A stretch of 64,000 nucleotides of DNA from Gigaspora rosea (GCA_003550325.1 QKWP01001068.1:84444-148443); one strand, 5' to 3'; shown: positions 24,101 through 33,698, counted from the first letter of the stretch. A program made the numbers and translations. The notes: generated from the letters alone by a model not told the origin.

Positions 24101-25271
24101 AAGAATTTCAACTTAAAGCCACATCTTACGAAGATGTGATCGAGTGGATTCCTTTTAATAGGCTAGATAATATTCAAAAGATTGGTAAAGGGGGGTTTGG
24201 CACAGTATTTTCAGCAACATGGTTAGATGGTAAAAGAATGCTTTCGGATAAATATATAGCATCAAGCACGCCTTCATTTATAGTTGCACTTAAGACATTA
24301 CCTGGTTCACAAGAAAATTTTTTAAAAGAAGTAAGCTAAAATTATTTATTTATGATCTAATATAGATAAGTAAATTATTATTAACATTAAAATTTTATTT
24401 GTTTAACAAGTTTAAAAATTTTATGCAATTTAGATTAATGGGTAGTAATCTGGAGGTATATGGACTAACTCGAAACACAACTAATAATGAATATTTGATG
24501 GTATTTCAATATGCTAATAGAGGAAGTCTTCATAAGTTCCTATAATCAAATTTTAGAGAACTTTATTGGAAAAGTAAATTAAAGCAACTTGTTGATATAT
24601 CAAGAAATTTATCAAAAATACACAAACTAGAATATGTTCACGGAGATTTTCATAGCGGTAATATATTGCAAAATCAATATATTAATGGAGATTTAATATC
24701 TTATATTGCAGATCTAGGATTATCTAGAAAGAATGATGAATCTGACATAGATGGTATTTATGGCGTTTTACCTTATGTTGCTCCGGAAGTGTTAAATAAA
24801 CGACCATATACAATTGCAGCAGATATTTATAGTTTTGGCATTATCATGACTGAAATGTCTACAGGAAGGCCACCCCATTACGATATTGAATATGATGTAG
24901 CATTGGCAGTTCAAATATGTAATGGATTACGTCCTGAGTTTGCTAAAGGCACTCCTGAATGCTATATCCAATTAGCCAATCAGTGTATGGATGCTAATCC
25001 TTCTATTAGACCATCTGCATCTTATGTCTGTGATGAATTATGCAGATGGCTTAAAGTAGTATATCGTGGTGTTTCAGAAGATAAAAATGAATTAACAATA
25101 TTAAAAGCATTCCAATCCGCAGATGAAATTATTCCAACATTATCAACTGTATTGCCAATTTGTCCTAGAGATAAGCTTACAAGTAAACTGCTCAATTTTA
25201 AAAGTCTTTTTAAGCCAATTAATTCTTCATCTATTTCATCTATAAGATCGTTAGAATTTTATGGTAAATAA
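17728..25271 (+). CDS. 13-module zinc-ribbon/kinase N-lobe repeat gene ending in a kinase domain
   Basis: Twelve tandem modules (period about 510-620 bp) end in a GTAAG donor. Modules 2-13 begin, with two exceptions, at AAG followed by TTTAAA or a close variant. Each module reads: FKxFMQ-xxx-YGxTQxTxTNEYMLVF (kinase beta4-beta5 and hinge), then DEFG, C-x2-C, TSxAWC-x2-CDP, GWTSGN, DDCIKEFQLK, VIEWIPF, N-lobe strands and the VxLK lysine. Module 13 holds the C-lobe: HGD, DLG, APE. All junctions are phase 0 and introns are 72-179 nt. Joined, it would be about 2,100 aa. Damage: frameshift in module 2, 29-nt deletion in module 5, no AG at the starts of 4 and 12, TAA at 24543-24545. A decaying gene and an alternatively spliced functional gene are both possible; a row of separate pseudogenes is less likely given the splice layout. 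Confidence 0.65.
18188..18654 (+). pseudogene. Array module 2 (one-base frameshift)
   Basis: Begins after the AAG acceptor at 18185-18187 (intron 76 nt), reads FKDLMKSRDN and then the full zinc-ribbon and N-lobe text. At about 18571-18577 the run GGATGGGGGAAG is one base shorter than module 1 (GGATGGTCGAAAG), so the last 25 or so codons are out of frame. Exon length 467 confirms a single lost base. Downstream sequence still matches module 1 closely, so the loss is recent or a sequencing error. Confidence 0.7.
18736..19215 (+). CDS. Array module 3
   Basis: 160 open codons, acceptor at 18734-18735, donor GTAAGA at 19216. Zinc ligands KCANC and WCQTC. The N-lobe lysine position reads ITLQ (lysine to glutamine), shared with module 7, so these two are sister copies or exchanged sequence. 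The loop before QSRTQP is short (VDKYEGGYI). Confidence 0.75.
19295..19804 (+). CDS. Array module 4 (acceptor AG missing)
   Basis: Open from about 19325 through donor GTAAGT at 19805. Zinc ligands TCANC and WCHTC. At the expected acceptor the sequence is TTTTTTAACTTAAA, with no AG, and small compensating indels in A runs disturb the first 12 codons. The variable loop is long and rich in Y, E and D (EYRSGYEYDF then KSEYKYEYIQ). May be skipped in splicing; skipping keeps frame. Confidence 0.65.
19879..20320 (+). pseudogene. Array module 5 (29-nt deletion)
   Basis: Acceptor at 19877-19878 (intron 74 nt), donor GTAAGA at 20321. After NIQQ the sequence jumps to GATGGTGTACGA, losing 29 bases that in other modules encode the rest of the glycine loop and WL. 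The break lies between short direct repeats ATGGTG, the mark of slippage or microhomology deletion. After the break the proper frame stays open to the donor. Zinc ligands ICTNC and WCQTC intact. Confidence 0.7.
20405..20911 (+). CDS. Array module 6 (longest variable loop)
   Basis: 169 open codons. It starts FVQFDRRNIYG, a shortened hinge lead, after the AAG at 20402-20404. Zinc ligands SCVNC and WCQIC. The loop between WLDGVR and the RTQP motif is about 35 residues of Y, D, N, K and E (DYDYNYIDGKYEYK). Donor GTAAGT at 20912. Confidence 0.75.
21002..21463 (+). CDS. Array module 7
   Basis: 154 open codons after acceptor AG at 21000-21001, starting LRYFMQSKDS. Zinc ligands KCANC and WCQTC. N-lobe reads QQDGDRFLAIWLDG and ITLQ at the lysine position, like module 3. 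Donor GTAAGA at 21464. Confidence 0.75.
21529..21565. other. GC-containing hairpin insert inside array intron 7
   Basis: Intron 7 is 179 nt, about twice its neighbours. The excess includes CCCTTT/AAAGGG inverted pairs followed by ACGCC-GGAA-GGCGT, two adjacent small stem-loops in otherwise T-rich sequence. Probably the scar or tip of an inserted element. Confidence 0.5.
21643..22125 (+). CDS. Array module 8
   Basis: 161 open codons after the AAG at 21640-21642, starting FKKIQLEGVYGLTQ, with no ATG in the lead, so this exon cannot start translation before the hinge. Zinc ligands ECVNC and WCQTC. Variable loop HRYENENENEKYKSE shows a small NE-unit expansion. N-lobe lysine kept (IAIK). Donor GTAAGG at 22126. 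Confidence 0.75.
22207..22680 (+). CDS. Array module 9
   Basis: 158 open codons after acceptor AG at 22205-22206. The lead FKNYVQLDGENIYGKNIYG contains a tandem duplication of NIYG. Zinc ligands RCTNC and WCQTC; VDLK lysine present; very short loop (NIDEEKCI). Donor GTAAGA at 22681 with TAA as the third codon. Confidence 0.75.
22753..23202 (+). CDS. Array module 10
   Basis: 150 open codons after acceptor AG at 22751-22752, starting FADYMQLKSG. Zinc region KCANCNRGCTTPAWCPAC has one extra cysteine. WLDG is changed to WLGS and the variable loop is nearly absent (NVQHTQT). VELK lysine kept. Donor GTAAGT at 23203. The following intron has a tandem duplication of about 40 bp around TGCTTGGTTAACCTTATACA. 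Confidence 0.75.
23319..23807 (+). CDS. Array module 11
   Basis: 163 open codons after the AAG at 23316-23318, starting FKYFVQSRGN (GTG where sister modules have ATG). This indicates the lead is read as internal coding sequence rather than as a start. Zinc ligands KCANC and WCQTC. Loop DIDKYTNEHDYKYRYI. VELK present. Donor GTAAGT at 23808. Confidence 0.75.
23875..24330 (+). CDS. Array module 12 (only module with an intact glycine loop)
   Basis: Open from 23875 to donor GTAAGC at 24331. It alone keeps IGKGGFGTVFSATWLDG and VALK, a complete ATP-binding N-lobe. Zinc ligands ICANC and WCRTC. The expected acceptor reads TG instead of AG and an in-frame TAA lies at 23872-23874, but AAAG at 23889-23892 offers a cryptic acceptor that keeps phase 0. 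The whole exon has no in-frame ATG (EYILVF replaces EYMLVF), so it needs upstream exons to be translated. Confidence 0.75.
24411..25271 (+). pseudogene. Array module 13: kinase C-lobe exon with one stop codon
   Basis: After acceptor AG at 24409-24410 it reads FKNFMQ, YGLTRNTTNNEYLMVFQYAN and RGSLHKFL. A TAA follows at 24543-24545, then the frame continues open for 241 codons to the TAA at 25269. Kinase landmarks: HGD at 24639-24647 (HGDFHSGN), DLG at 24711-24719, APE at 24780-24788, DIYSFGIIMTEMSTG and the C-lobe end RPSASYVCDELCRW. The length (861 nt) is in frame, so the only visible damage is that one codon. If real, the product ends at the hinge and lacks the catalytic lobe. Confidence 0.75.
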
Positions 25272-27200
25272 TTAAATTAATAAGTTTAAGCTTAATCGAT
25301 CAAATTTTTAATTTTTAATTTTTCTAGATTCTACTTTATGTGATTTTTCAATTTCTGATGACTATTATAATTCACGTGCGTATTTTATAATTTTATAATT
25401 TTAATTTACTAATTTATAATGATAAGGATAATAATTTATCTATATAAATATTTTAAATGCATTGTCTTTACAGATAATGACAATGAATGAAATTTATTTA
25501 AATTACTCACTGCTCTATCCTCTGGTAAATATACTAATAATTTAGAATTTAAAAATTTTAAATTAACTAGAGCCAATAGATTTTGTTGAATTTTGTTAGT
25601 GTAAAAATTTTTCGTATTCTGTTTTCGTGACATGTGAATTGTCCGAATTTTATGATCGCATCGCTTTATCTCGACCTACAAGTGTAACCTTAGATAAACC
25701 ATATATCCTTTTTCATACTGATTCTTTGATTTTGTGTCAATCTTATGATAAATCTTTGAGTAGCGTTAATATCAAGTTGAGTTTAATGTCCATCTGTAAT
25801 AGCAAAACATGTTTATAGTTTTCGTTGCTGCCTTAAATTTTCTTTTGGCTTTTATTTAAAATTTATCCTTTATGATGTATTTATTTATCTATTTTCGAGT
25901 TATTTATTTGTTTATTGTTTGACATCTTTATTTATCTATTTTTCATTGTCTTACTTTGTTATTATTATTATTATTTATATCTAGAATACTTCGAATACTT
26001 TAATAATATCTCGCTTTATTAACCAACTATTTAATATTGCCATTATTAAGTCATGTATTAATTATTCCATGTTTATATAGCAATTGTCCGTCCTGAATTG
26101 TCTAATCCGATACCATTAAACCTCATATTGCATATTAGATCAGATTACTTCACCTGCATCATTGTCCTTACTGCCTGTTCTCTAGCTTAATATCAAACTA
26201 ATTTGGCCCCCCAGTTATTCGATCTCCCGAAGCTGATAGTAACAACTTCCTGTAAAGCTTATAGTTATATAATTTATAATGTTTTTTAAAATTTGATTAC
26301 TTATTATTGAGGTTGGTATTTAGGCCGTTTGAAGTTAAAATTTTTTAGCGTTCTCCCCCGTCGCCGCCTCCAAGAACTCACCTTGAAATTAATCAATCCA
26401 ATCAGAACGTTTTGAGATTTCAATAAATCAATTAACCACAAAATAATCAAAATTGTTTTGAGATGTTGTATGATATTTGTTTAATTTGACTCCTACCTAG
26501 TGATGTGCCATTTATATGATGTCTGAATTTTTTTAGCGTACAGTACGTACAGTACGTACAGTACGTACAGTACGTACAGTACGTACAGTACGTACAGTAC
26601 GTATAGTTGTATAGTGTGTATAGTATGTGAAATGCGTATAGTTCGCATATGATATATAAACTATCTATATACAAAATTTTGCAAGGAATAAGTATGCTTA
26701 GAAATTAAAAGGCAGTTTCATAAGGGAAAATTTAAGATATGAATTGTTTTATGATTTGTTCTAGAATATTCTAAAAAATTTTTTGCTATACGCGGCACAT
26801 CACTACCCCTACCCAACTACGCATAAGCTTGAAAGGACGTTAAACGAAATTTTAACTTCAAAACATCCTATGTTGAATTTGATTTATTTTAATATGACTC
26901 CAAATTTTTTTACAGGTGCATAGTTACAATATTTTTTTTTTTGGGTTATTTTATGAATTATGATTGAGTTATTAGGATGTTTCAGAGTTAACTTATTTGT
27001 AAATAGATGAGCTTGTAAAATTCTGTTTCTGTTTTTAAATTTCGAAGCCAGAAATCGAAACTTGAAATTGGATGTCAAACCTTTAAACTAAAAATAACAC
27101 CCTTATTTCCCACTTCGGAATTTATCCCTGATTCCTATCTACCTGTGAAATAAATAGTACTTAATCTTTGTTTGATATAATATCATTTAGCATATATAAA
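25272..27200. other. Intergenic
   Basis: No gene seen apart from a minisatellite at 26537. 25.3-26.1 kb is simple AT-rich sequence; 26.35-26.40 kb has a C-rich patch (TCTCCCCCGTCGCCGCCTCC). CAAAATTTTGCAAGGAA at about 26.67 kb recurs at about 11.31 and 34.02 kb and marks a dispersed repeat. Confidence 0.4.
26537..26604. repeat. Minisatellite, 9-bp unit CGTACAGTA
   Basis: About 7.5 perfect copies, then degenerate continuation (GTATAGTTGTATAGTGTGTA). Because TACGTA and GTAC are self-complementary the tract can form cruciforms. The minus-strand open frame over it (TYC repeats) is a by-product. Confidence 0.9.
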
Positions 27201-30200
27201 GAGATAATCAGGTCATTATATCTTGTATAAACAAAGTTAATAGCCTATTTTCAAAAAATTAGATCTTCAATCCATCTGTCAGTTACACAACTGTACAACG
27301 TATTATTAACTGTGGAGATTTGAGTGGAAAGGGTCGTAAGCAAATAAAAGATTATCCAGTTCTTATCGGCAATCCCAGAACGAGGGAAAAAGCATCACGG
27401 AAAATTCCTATATGTACATCATGTTGTGCCACCGCAACTAATCACGTGAGATGATCTTTTATTTGAGTGAGTAATACATGCATCCACTTATTTGCGCGGG
27501 TAATACAAGCTCCTGGAGAGGAAATAGCCAATCGGAGAGTGCAAATTTCGACTATTTGATCAGCCCGACGAAGAATTCGAACATGCATAAAAAACGTAAA
27601 AAAAGAAACCCCGAAAATACGCAAAAACTAATGTTTAAATCGATCTTGGTGCACTAATTAAAAATGACGGGAGTTTATTTACAAAATCGGATTGCCTTTT
27701 TTGGTTTGTATTACCTGTGCAAATAAGTAAAATGGGTAATACATACCCTATGAAGAGGAAATAGCCAATCGGAGAGTAAATACTTTGACTTTTCCGGATC
27801 ACCACCACAAAGAATCGAAATGCGTAAAATAAAAAAAAAACGAAAATATCAAAAACTAATGTTTAAATCGATCTTGCTGCACTAATTAAAATTGATGGTA
27901 GTGAAAATTAACATAATCTAACCACGACACTAACGTTAAGGCCTTACCTCTACTTACCGTATTTGTCTCAAGCGTTTAGTTTGTTTACAAAATCGGATTT
28001 ACCTTTTGTTTAGTATTACCTGCGCAAATAAGAAAGACGCCTATAAACGAAAAAAAGTCGATTTAAGTGCAGTGAAAATTAACACAATCTAACCCTATAG
28101 CAAGGAATCGGATTTCCCTTTTGAATTCGTAATACCTGTAAAAATATGAAAGACACCTATAAACGAAAAAAAGTCAATTGAAGTTATAGTGATTTACTAA
28201 AATAACTACTCAATAAGATTTAGTAATTATATGGCAACTTTAACGAACAAAAAACTTATTGACCCTTAAAATTTGTTTCTTCTATAAACATCAAAAAAAA
28301 CAAACCTAAAAAAATACTGTTTAATACACAAAAACGTCCCATCTTAGTTTCAATTTTTTTTTAAAAAAAAAAAGAACTCAAAGAATTTCGCAACATTATA
28401 GTCTAAGAAATCAAAAACACTGATCTACTTTTTTTGTAGTTAGGGATTCGGTAGCATGACGAACTTTACGAGTTTGCATTTTTCTTATTTTTTTTTTTTA
28501 CAAACTTAACTAAATAATATAATATTTTATTTACTTTCGAATGAAAAATCAATATATTAAAAAATTCGACCTTCAATCCATTCGTCATTACACAGTTGTA
28601 CCCCCATCGATCTTACTATTGTTTAGGTAGTAAAACACATGATGAGGAATTACCCAATCGGAGAGTGAAAATTTTGACAAATATGGATCTAACCCTACAA
28701 AAAATCTAAACACGTGTAAAAGAAGAAAAAAAACCAAAAATATGCAAAACCTAATGATTAAATCGATCTTTGTGCATTAATTAAAAATGACAGTAAAAAG
28801 TGATCTTTATGCACTAATTAAAAATGACAGTAATGAAAATTTACATATAGAACGCGTTAATCTAACCCTATAGCCATTTAAAATTTTCACACCATTTAGT
28901 TTATTTACAAAATCTAATTTCCTATTTTGGTTTATATTAGTAAGTTGTAATTTTTTACTTCAAGTGCTTTTTTTCATTTATAGGCAACTTGCTGAAATAC
29001 TGTATATAAATTTAAACAAACGATAATTCCATATCAGCCCAACAAAGAATCGAAAACGTGTAAAAGAAGAAAAAAAAAGTGAAAATATGCAAAACCTAAT
29101 GATTAAATCGTCCTTTGTGCATTAATTAAAAATGCCATTTAAAATCGATCTTTGTGCGCTAATTAAAAATGACGCTAATGAAAATTTACATATAGTAAGT
29201 GTTAATCCAACTCTATAGCCACTAACATTAAGGTGTTACTCATAAATTTTTGTCGCACGCATTTAGTTTATTTACAAAATCGGTTCCTATTTGCTTTGTA
29301 TTACCTGCACAAGTAAGTAAAACGACACTATAGTAAGTCGTAATTTTTACTTCAAGTGCTTTTTCTTTTCGTTTAAAGAAGCTCCGTTAATCTCTAAACA
29401 TTAAAAAAAACTCTAAAATAAGAGTGACTTACTCACAATATCATTCCATCACTCTAAACTACTTAGGCGGTTAATTGCAAACTTCATTTTAATATATGCT
29501 AAGAATGGCATTTCTTTTTTTGTAGTACTAAGGCTTTTTTTAAACAAAATATTAAAATGAACTTGAAAAAATAGCTTACAAACTTATTGTTTTATTTGTA
29601 CAAATTCATAATTTTCATGTGAAGAATCATCAACTATTTAAGTTTTTACCTTAGGTCTTAAAAAAAATTTATTAAATAGTTCCATTAATTTCCTTTTTGA
29701 AAAAAAAAACACTCAGAATTTCAATAAATTATAGTCAAACTGAATAATAATTTACATGAATATGCAACACTTACAGAAAATACAGGGGATATAAATCTGA
29801 TCGACTTTTTCTTTGTAGTGAGGAATTCGGTAACATGGTGTACTGAAGAGTTCACTTTTCAAAATTATAATTTTAATTAAATATAATAACATCCAATGTA
29901 CTTTCGACGAAAAATGTCTTATTAATAAAAAAAAGTTGACAAAATTCAACATTTTAAGTAATAACTTTCAAAAACATACTATTTTTTCTGTGTTTGTGTT
30001 ATTATATGCATTGTGTATTTTGAATTGTTTACCGTTATTACAGTCTGGGAATACTGTATTAGCTATACACTTATGTACTGTACTTTGCGATTTCATGATT
30101 ATGTATATTTGTAAAGTAATATACTACTCTTAAACAGCTTGCTCAAATAGCATATTAAATTCTTATGAAGTACTTAAAATATTAATTTATTAATTTCATA

Positions 30201-30220
30201 AGTTAAATAATTGTGCTTAA
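27200..30220. repeat. Diverged nested direct repeats
   Basis: Recurring phrases: GAGGAAATAGCCAATCGGAG (27.52, 27.75, similar at 28.65 kb); AAATCGATCTTG(G/C)TGCACTAATTAAAA and close variants (27.64, 27.86, 28.76, 28.80, 29.14 kb); TTTACAAAATCGG(A)TT (27.68, 27.98, 29.27 kb); and GGAATTCGGTAACATGG with variants (28.45, 29.82 kb). These fit at least two rounds of tandem duplication. No gene recognised. Confidence 0.6.
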
Positions 30221-30222
30221 AT

Positions 30223-30249
30223 ATAACCCGTCGTTTAACGACGGGTCTT
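30223..30249. repeat. Perfect hairpin ACCCGTCGTT-T-AACGACGGGT
   Basis: A 10-bp perfect stem with a one-base centre, much more GC-rich than its surroundings. Could be a transposon tip or a structured 3' end. No partner copy seen in this window. Confidence 0.55.
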
Positions 30250-30559
30250 ACAACTAGTGTTTAAATAAATTAACAAAACAATTATAAAGAAGCATTCGAT
30301 ATTATTTGAGTTATATATCAAGGTCTATTAATCTAAAATTAAATTTTTAAGATAAAAATATTTATAACTCTAAACTTCCGTAAAAATGCAAAGAACTAAG
30401 GATAATTTGAAATAAAACAAATATCTAATGAATAACTTTATTCTGCAAAGTAATATTATTGATTATCATGCTTTAAATACAGTATCAGTGATGAAACCCA
30501 CATTTTAAACTATAATACAGTATATATTAACGTCAATATATTTAACTAATGAATAATTA

Positions 30560-31960
30560 CATCAAATTTTTTAGCATTATGGTTTTATATTAATCTTATT
30601 CTTCAACTGAAGAATGCTGCAATCCTAATGATAAACGAAGATTCATTTCTAATGCGTTTTACATATGACTTTTGGCGATTCTAACATTGATTGCTTTGAT
30701 TAAAATTGTATACATAGCTAAATCCCGATCATCACCAAAAATTGGACTGCTAATAGAATGACAAATAATTGTGTGTCCTGGTTCTTTCACATGGCTTAAA
30801 ATAGAATTTTTAATTTACTATTTTTCAATGAAAAAAAATAAAACTAACATTACAATGCTTATAATTACCATTTTATTTATCCCGACTGACAGGATTATAG
30901 TCACCATAAATACCATAAACCTTCATAACAACAACAAGGTTTGTTTGTTTATCACATAACTTGCAAAATGAATCCGAGATAAAAACCATCACTATTTCCA
31001 CGAAGAAGTAATTTAAACTCGTATGGACTATTAATTACAGAATATGTAATAGCTTCTTAATCAACTCACGAAGCAATTTCTACTGCGTGTGCTTCATTGA
31101 TAATTGTTGAAAATTCCCACACCGGTCCCCCAAATTAACCTAACTTCCCCATCCGGCGGAAACAATGCACAAAAATTTATTTCTGGTCGGTAATTTTGGT
31201 GCTAAAATTAAATGAGATGGAGAATTCTTGAAGTTATTGGTTGATTTGGAGTCATAGACTTATCAATATATCATTCCAACCATTTTTTCAAGTATTTGAA
31301 GATACGATTTTACATTGTTTAATGTACTGTCGCTAGGTATCCAAATGTAATGGATGTGAGGTAAAAAATTTTGTAAAATGGCCTTTAAAGTAAGAAAATT
31401 TTCATTTTACCAACCTAGAAAAATTGTTAGTAAGCCAGGGTTTTTAGCAATTTACCCATTCGATAACATAATTCCAAATTTTTACTTCATTTATTTGCAA
31501 GACATCTCGATAATAAGTAAGACTAAAGCATTTTTTTGAAGTCTTCCCACTCAAAACCTTTATCAGTATACTTTACCACAATATCTCCATTTTTGTAATT
31601 CCTGAAACTAAATTTTTGATAAATACGAGTAAAATTTAGATGAAACCAATGAGCTTCCGTCACAATTAAATAATTAAATCTGTTGAATATTATCAAAAAA
31701 AGAAATTTTTAAGCAATAAGCATAGGTTCAAACTTAAATGATGAATTATGGTTTTCAAGTAAGATCACTCATCAGTAGATAACTTTATAATTAGGTAATT
31801 TATATTTTTAAGTTTCTTATTGCAATTATAAATAATAATCATGTATAAAAATAATTTATCTGATGATAATTTCAAAATGTTGTATGGAAATATTTTTTAA
31901 ATTAAGTGGTTTAATATGGTTCTTACCTTTATGTGCTTGTAATATTTAGATTTTTCTGAT
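30560..31960 (-). pseudogene. BTB-BACK-TLDc pseudogene
   Basis: Minus-strand relic collinear with the 14.4-15.9 kb gene: TLDc end at 30.58-30.65 kb, TLDc core at 30.98-31.05 kb (reverse of CGAAGAAGTAATTTAAACTC), BACK at 31.32-31.7 kb and BTB exon remnant at 31.85-31.96 kb. Many frameshifts. A C-rich insert of about 60 bp interrupts it at about 31.12-31.18 kb. It shares 3' flanking sequence with the relic at 10.6-12.5 kb. Confidence 0.7.
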
Positions 31961-31979
31961 GTTCATATTTCTTTTGCAG

Positions 31980-32194
31980 ATCAAAGAATTGTTAAGAACT
32001 TCCAATTGCAAACTTGCAAGAACTTAATGCAATTTCTGTGGAATGGAAATAAGCAGAGAGAGGATATTAATAATCGACAAATTGCACTCAAGCAAGTTAT
32101 CCAAATGGGATCAACAATAATTGCACGAATAGAATTCGTTCCTCGAGCCACCAATGATAATGAAAATAATGAGTCAAGAATTGCACAAAATTGA
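31980..32194 (+). CDS. Possible terminal exon of an unrecognised gene
   Basis: Follows a good acceptor (TTTCTTTTGCAG ending at 31979). Open to TGA at 32192-32194, about 71 codons: QRIVKNFQLQTCKNLMQFLW, then NRQIALKQVIQMG and RIEFVPRATNDNENNE. Upstream lies a BTB pseudogene on the other strand, and no partner exon is seen, so this may be an orphan exon. Confidence 0.3.
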
Positions 32195-32399
32195 GATGAT
32201 AAGTATTAAATTTTTTTTTTTAAGCATACGCTTAAGATCTGTTAATTGGTGGTATTTTCCAGCTGTATGCAAAATTTATAAACATACAAAAAATCAGTAA
32301 ATATTCAAACTTCTTTTTATACTGAAACACATTTTAAATAGAATACATTTTCAATAAATTAATTTTATAGTTGAATCATTATTAGCTGTATTTAAAGTT

Positions 32400-32700
32400 T
32401 TTGATGTATAAAAAAAGTTTTATGTGTTCAATAAATTTTATTTCACGAAAGTAATTTGCGAAAAATTTTTTCGATGTTCTAACAAAAGTGATTGGCAAAT
32501 AATATTATGGTTTCAATGTTTTTGCAAAAAGTAATTTAGCGAAAAGGTTATGAATTCAATATTTTTGTGTTTCACAAAATAATTTGACGAAAAGTCTAAT
32601 AGTGTTTCACCAAGTAATTTGGCAAAAAGTTTTTAGTTCAATGTTTTAACAAAGTAATTTTACGAAAGTTTTAAATTTTTTGTTTTCAAACAATTATTTA
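32400..32700. repeat. Imperfect tandem repeat, about 58-bp unit
   Basis: Around five units, each with AAGTAATTT(A/G)(G)CGAAAAG and TTCAATGTTTT variants. No gene in 32.2-33.7 kb. Confidence 0.5.
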
Positions 32701-33698
32701 GCTGTTAAAATTTTGACCCGTATAAACACGAATTATTTACTATTATTGTTATTATTATGGATTTTGTGAGAAGACACTACAGCGGAATAATCTGCTCAAT
32801 CCAATATATTGCATCCAATCAGAAGTGGTGGAGAAATTAGGGCTCTCTTCATACTTGTGTTTTCAATTTATATATTATATGTATCAGACTAACGTGAACT
32901 ATCCACTTTGTTAAACTATCTTATTTTGTTTCATTTTATTTAGGATCTGCACAAAAAACATGAACCTTGTTCTAATGGCTTACTCTATCAATATCATAAC
33001 AGTATAGTTATATAAGAACATAGTAAACAAACTGCTGGGTATATGAAAATGCTGTGTATATGAATTGTTGGATATATGAAAAATGTGAAAATCAGGTTAT
33101 AAGAAAGATAAGACTTATAGGTAAATCATGTTTTGGCAATTTTAATTAATGCATCAAGACTGATTTAGACTAGTGTTTGCCCCCAAAACCTTTTTTTGCC
33201 AAATACAAAAGTTTCAGGGTTTGTATTATAGCTTTAAATACCTTACCCAAAACTTAAAACCTCATCGAAACCCGATAATGCTAGAATTCAAATTTTCTAT
33301 ATAATATAGCCTAGTTTTTTTAATATATTCTGTTATTTATTTAGAGATTGAACTTAACATAAAATTTAAGTACGGGATGATCTTTGAACAAAAATTATTA
33401 CTGGTCATAAACTGGGTATTCTACTTATTCAAGTAGACATAGTTAATCTGGTTATCATGTAATAATTGATAATTTCATATTAATAATATCTAAAATTATC
33501 GATATTATTGTTTTCAGTGGTAACCTAGTTATTAAATGATATATATACATTATAAATTTTTTTTAAAAAAAACCTATAAATTAAAATCTAGATATTAAGG
33601 CTCCGGACTCAACAGTTCTTGTTTCCTAGTTGTAGCAACTATTTTAGTTTTGGGAAAATTCAGAGAATGCTTTTTTTTTCTTTATCTCTTTCACAACC

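Noticed and set aside
17700..24350. A CRISPR-like array
   Set aside because: Repeats are about 560 bp, coding and bounded by splice sites, with no short spacers.
26447..26674. Minus-strand frame with TYC repeats
   Set aside because: A translation of the 9-bp minisatellite, without other coding features.
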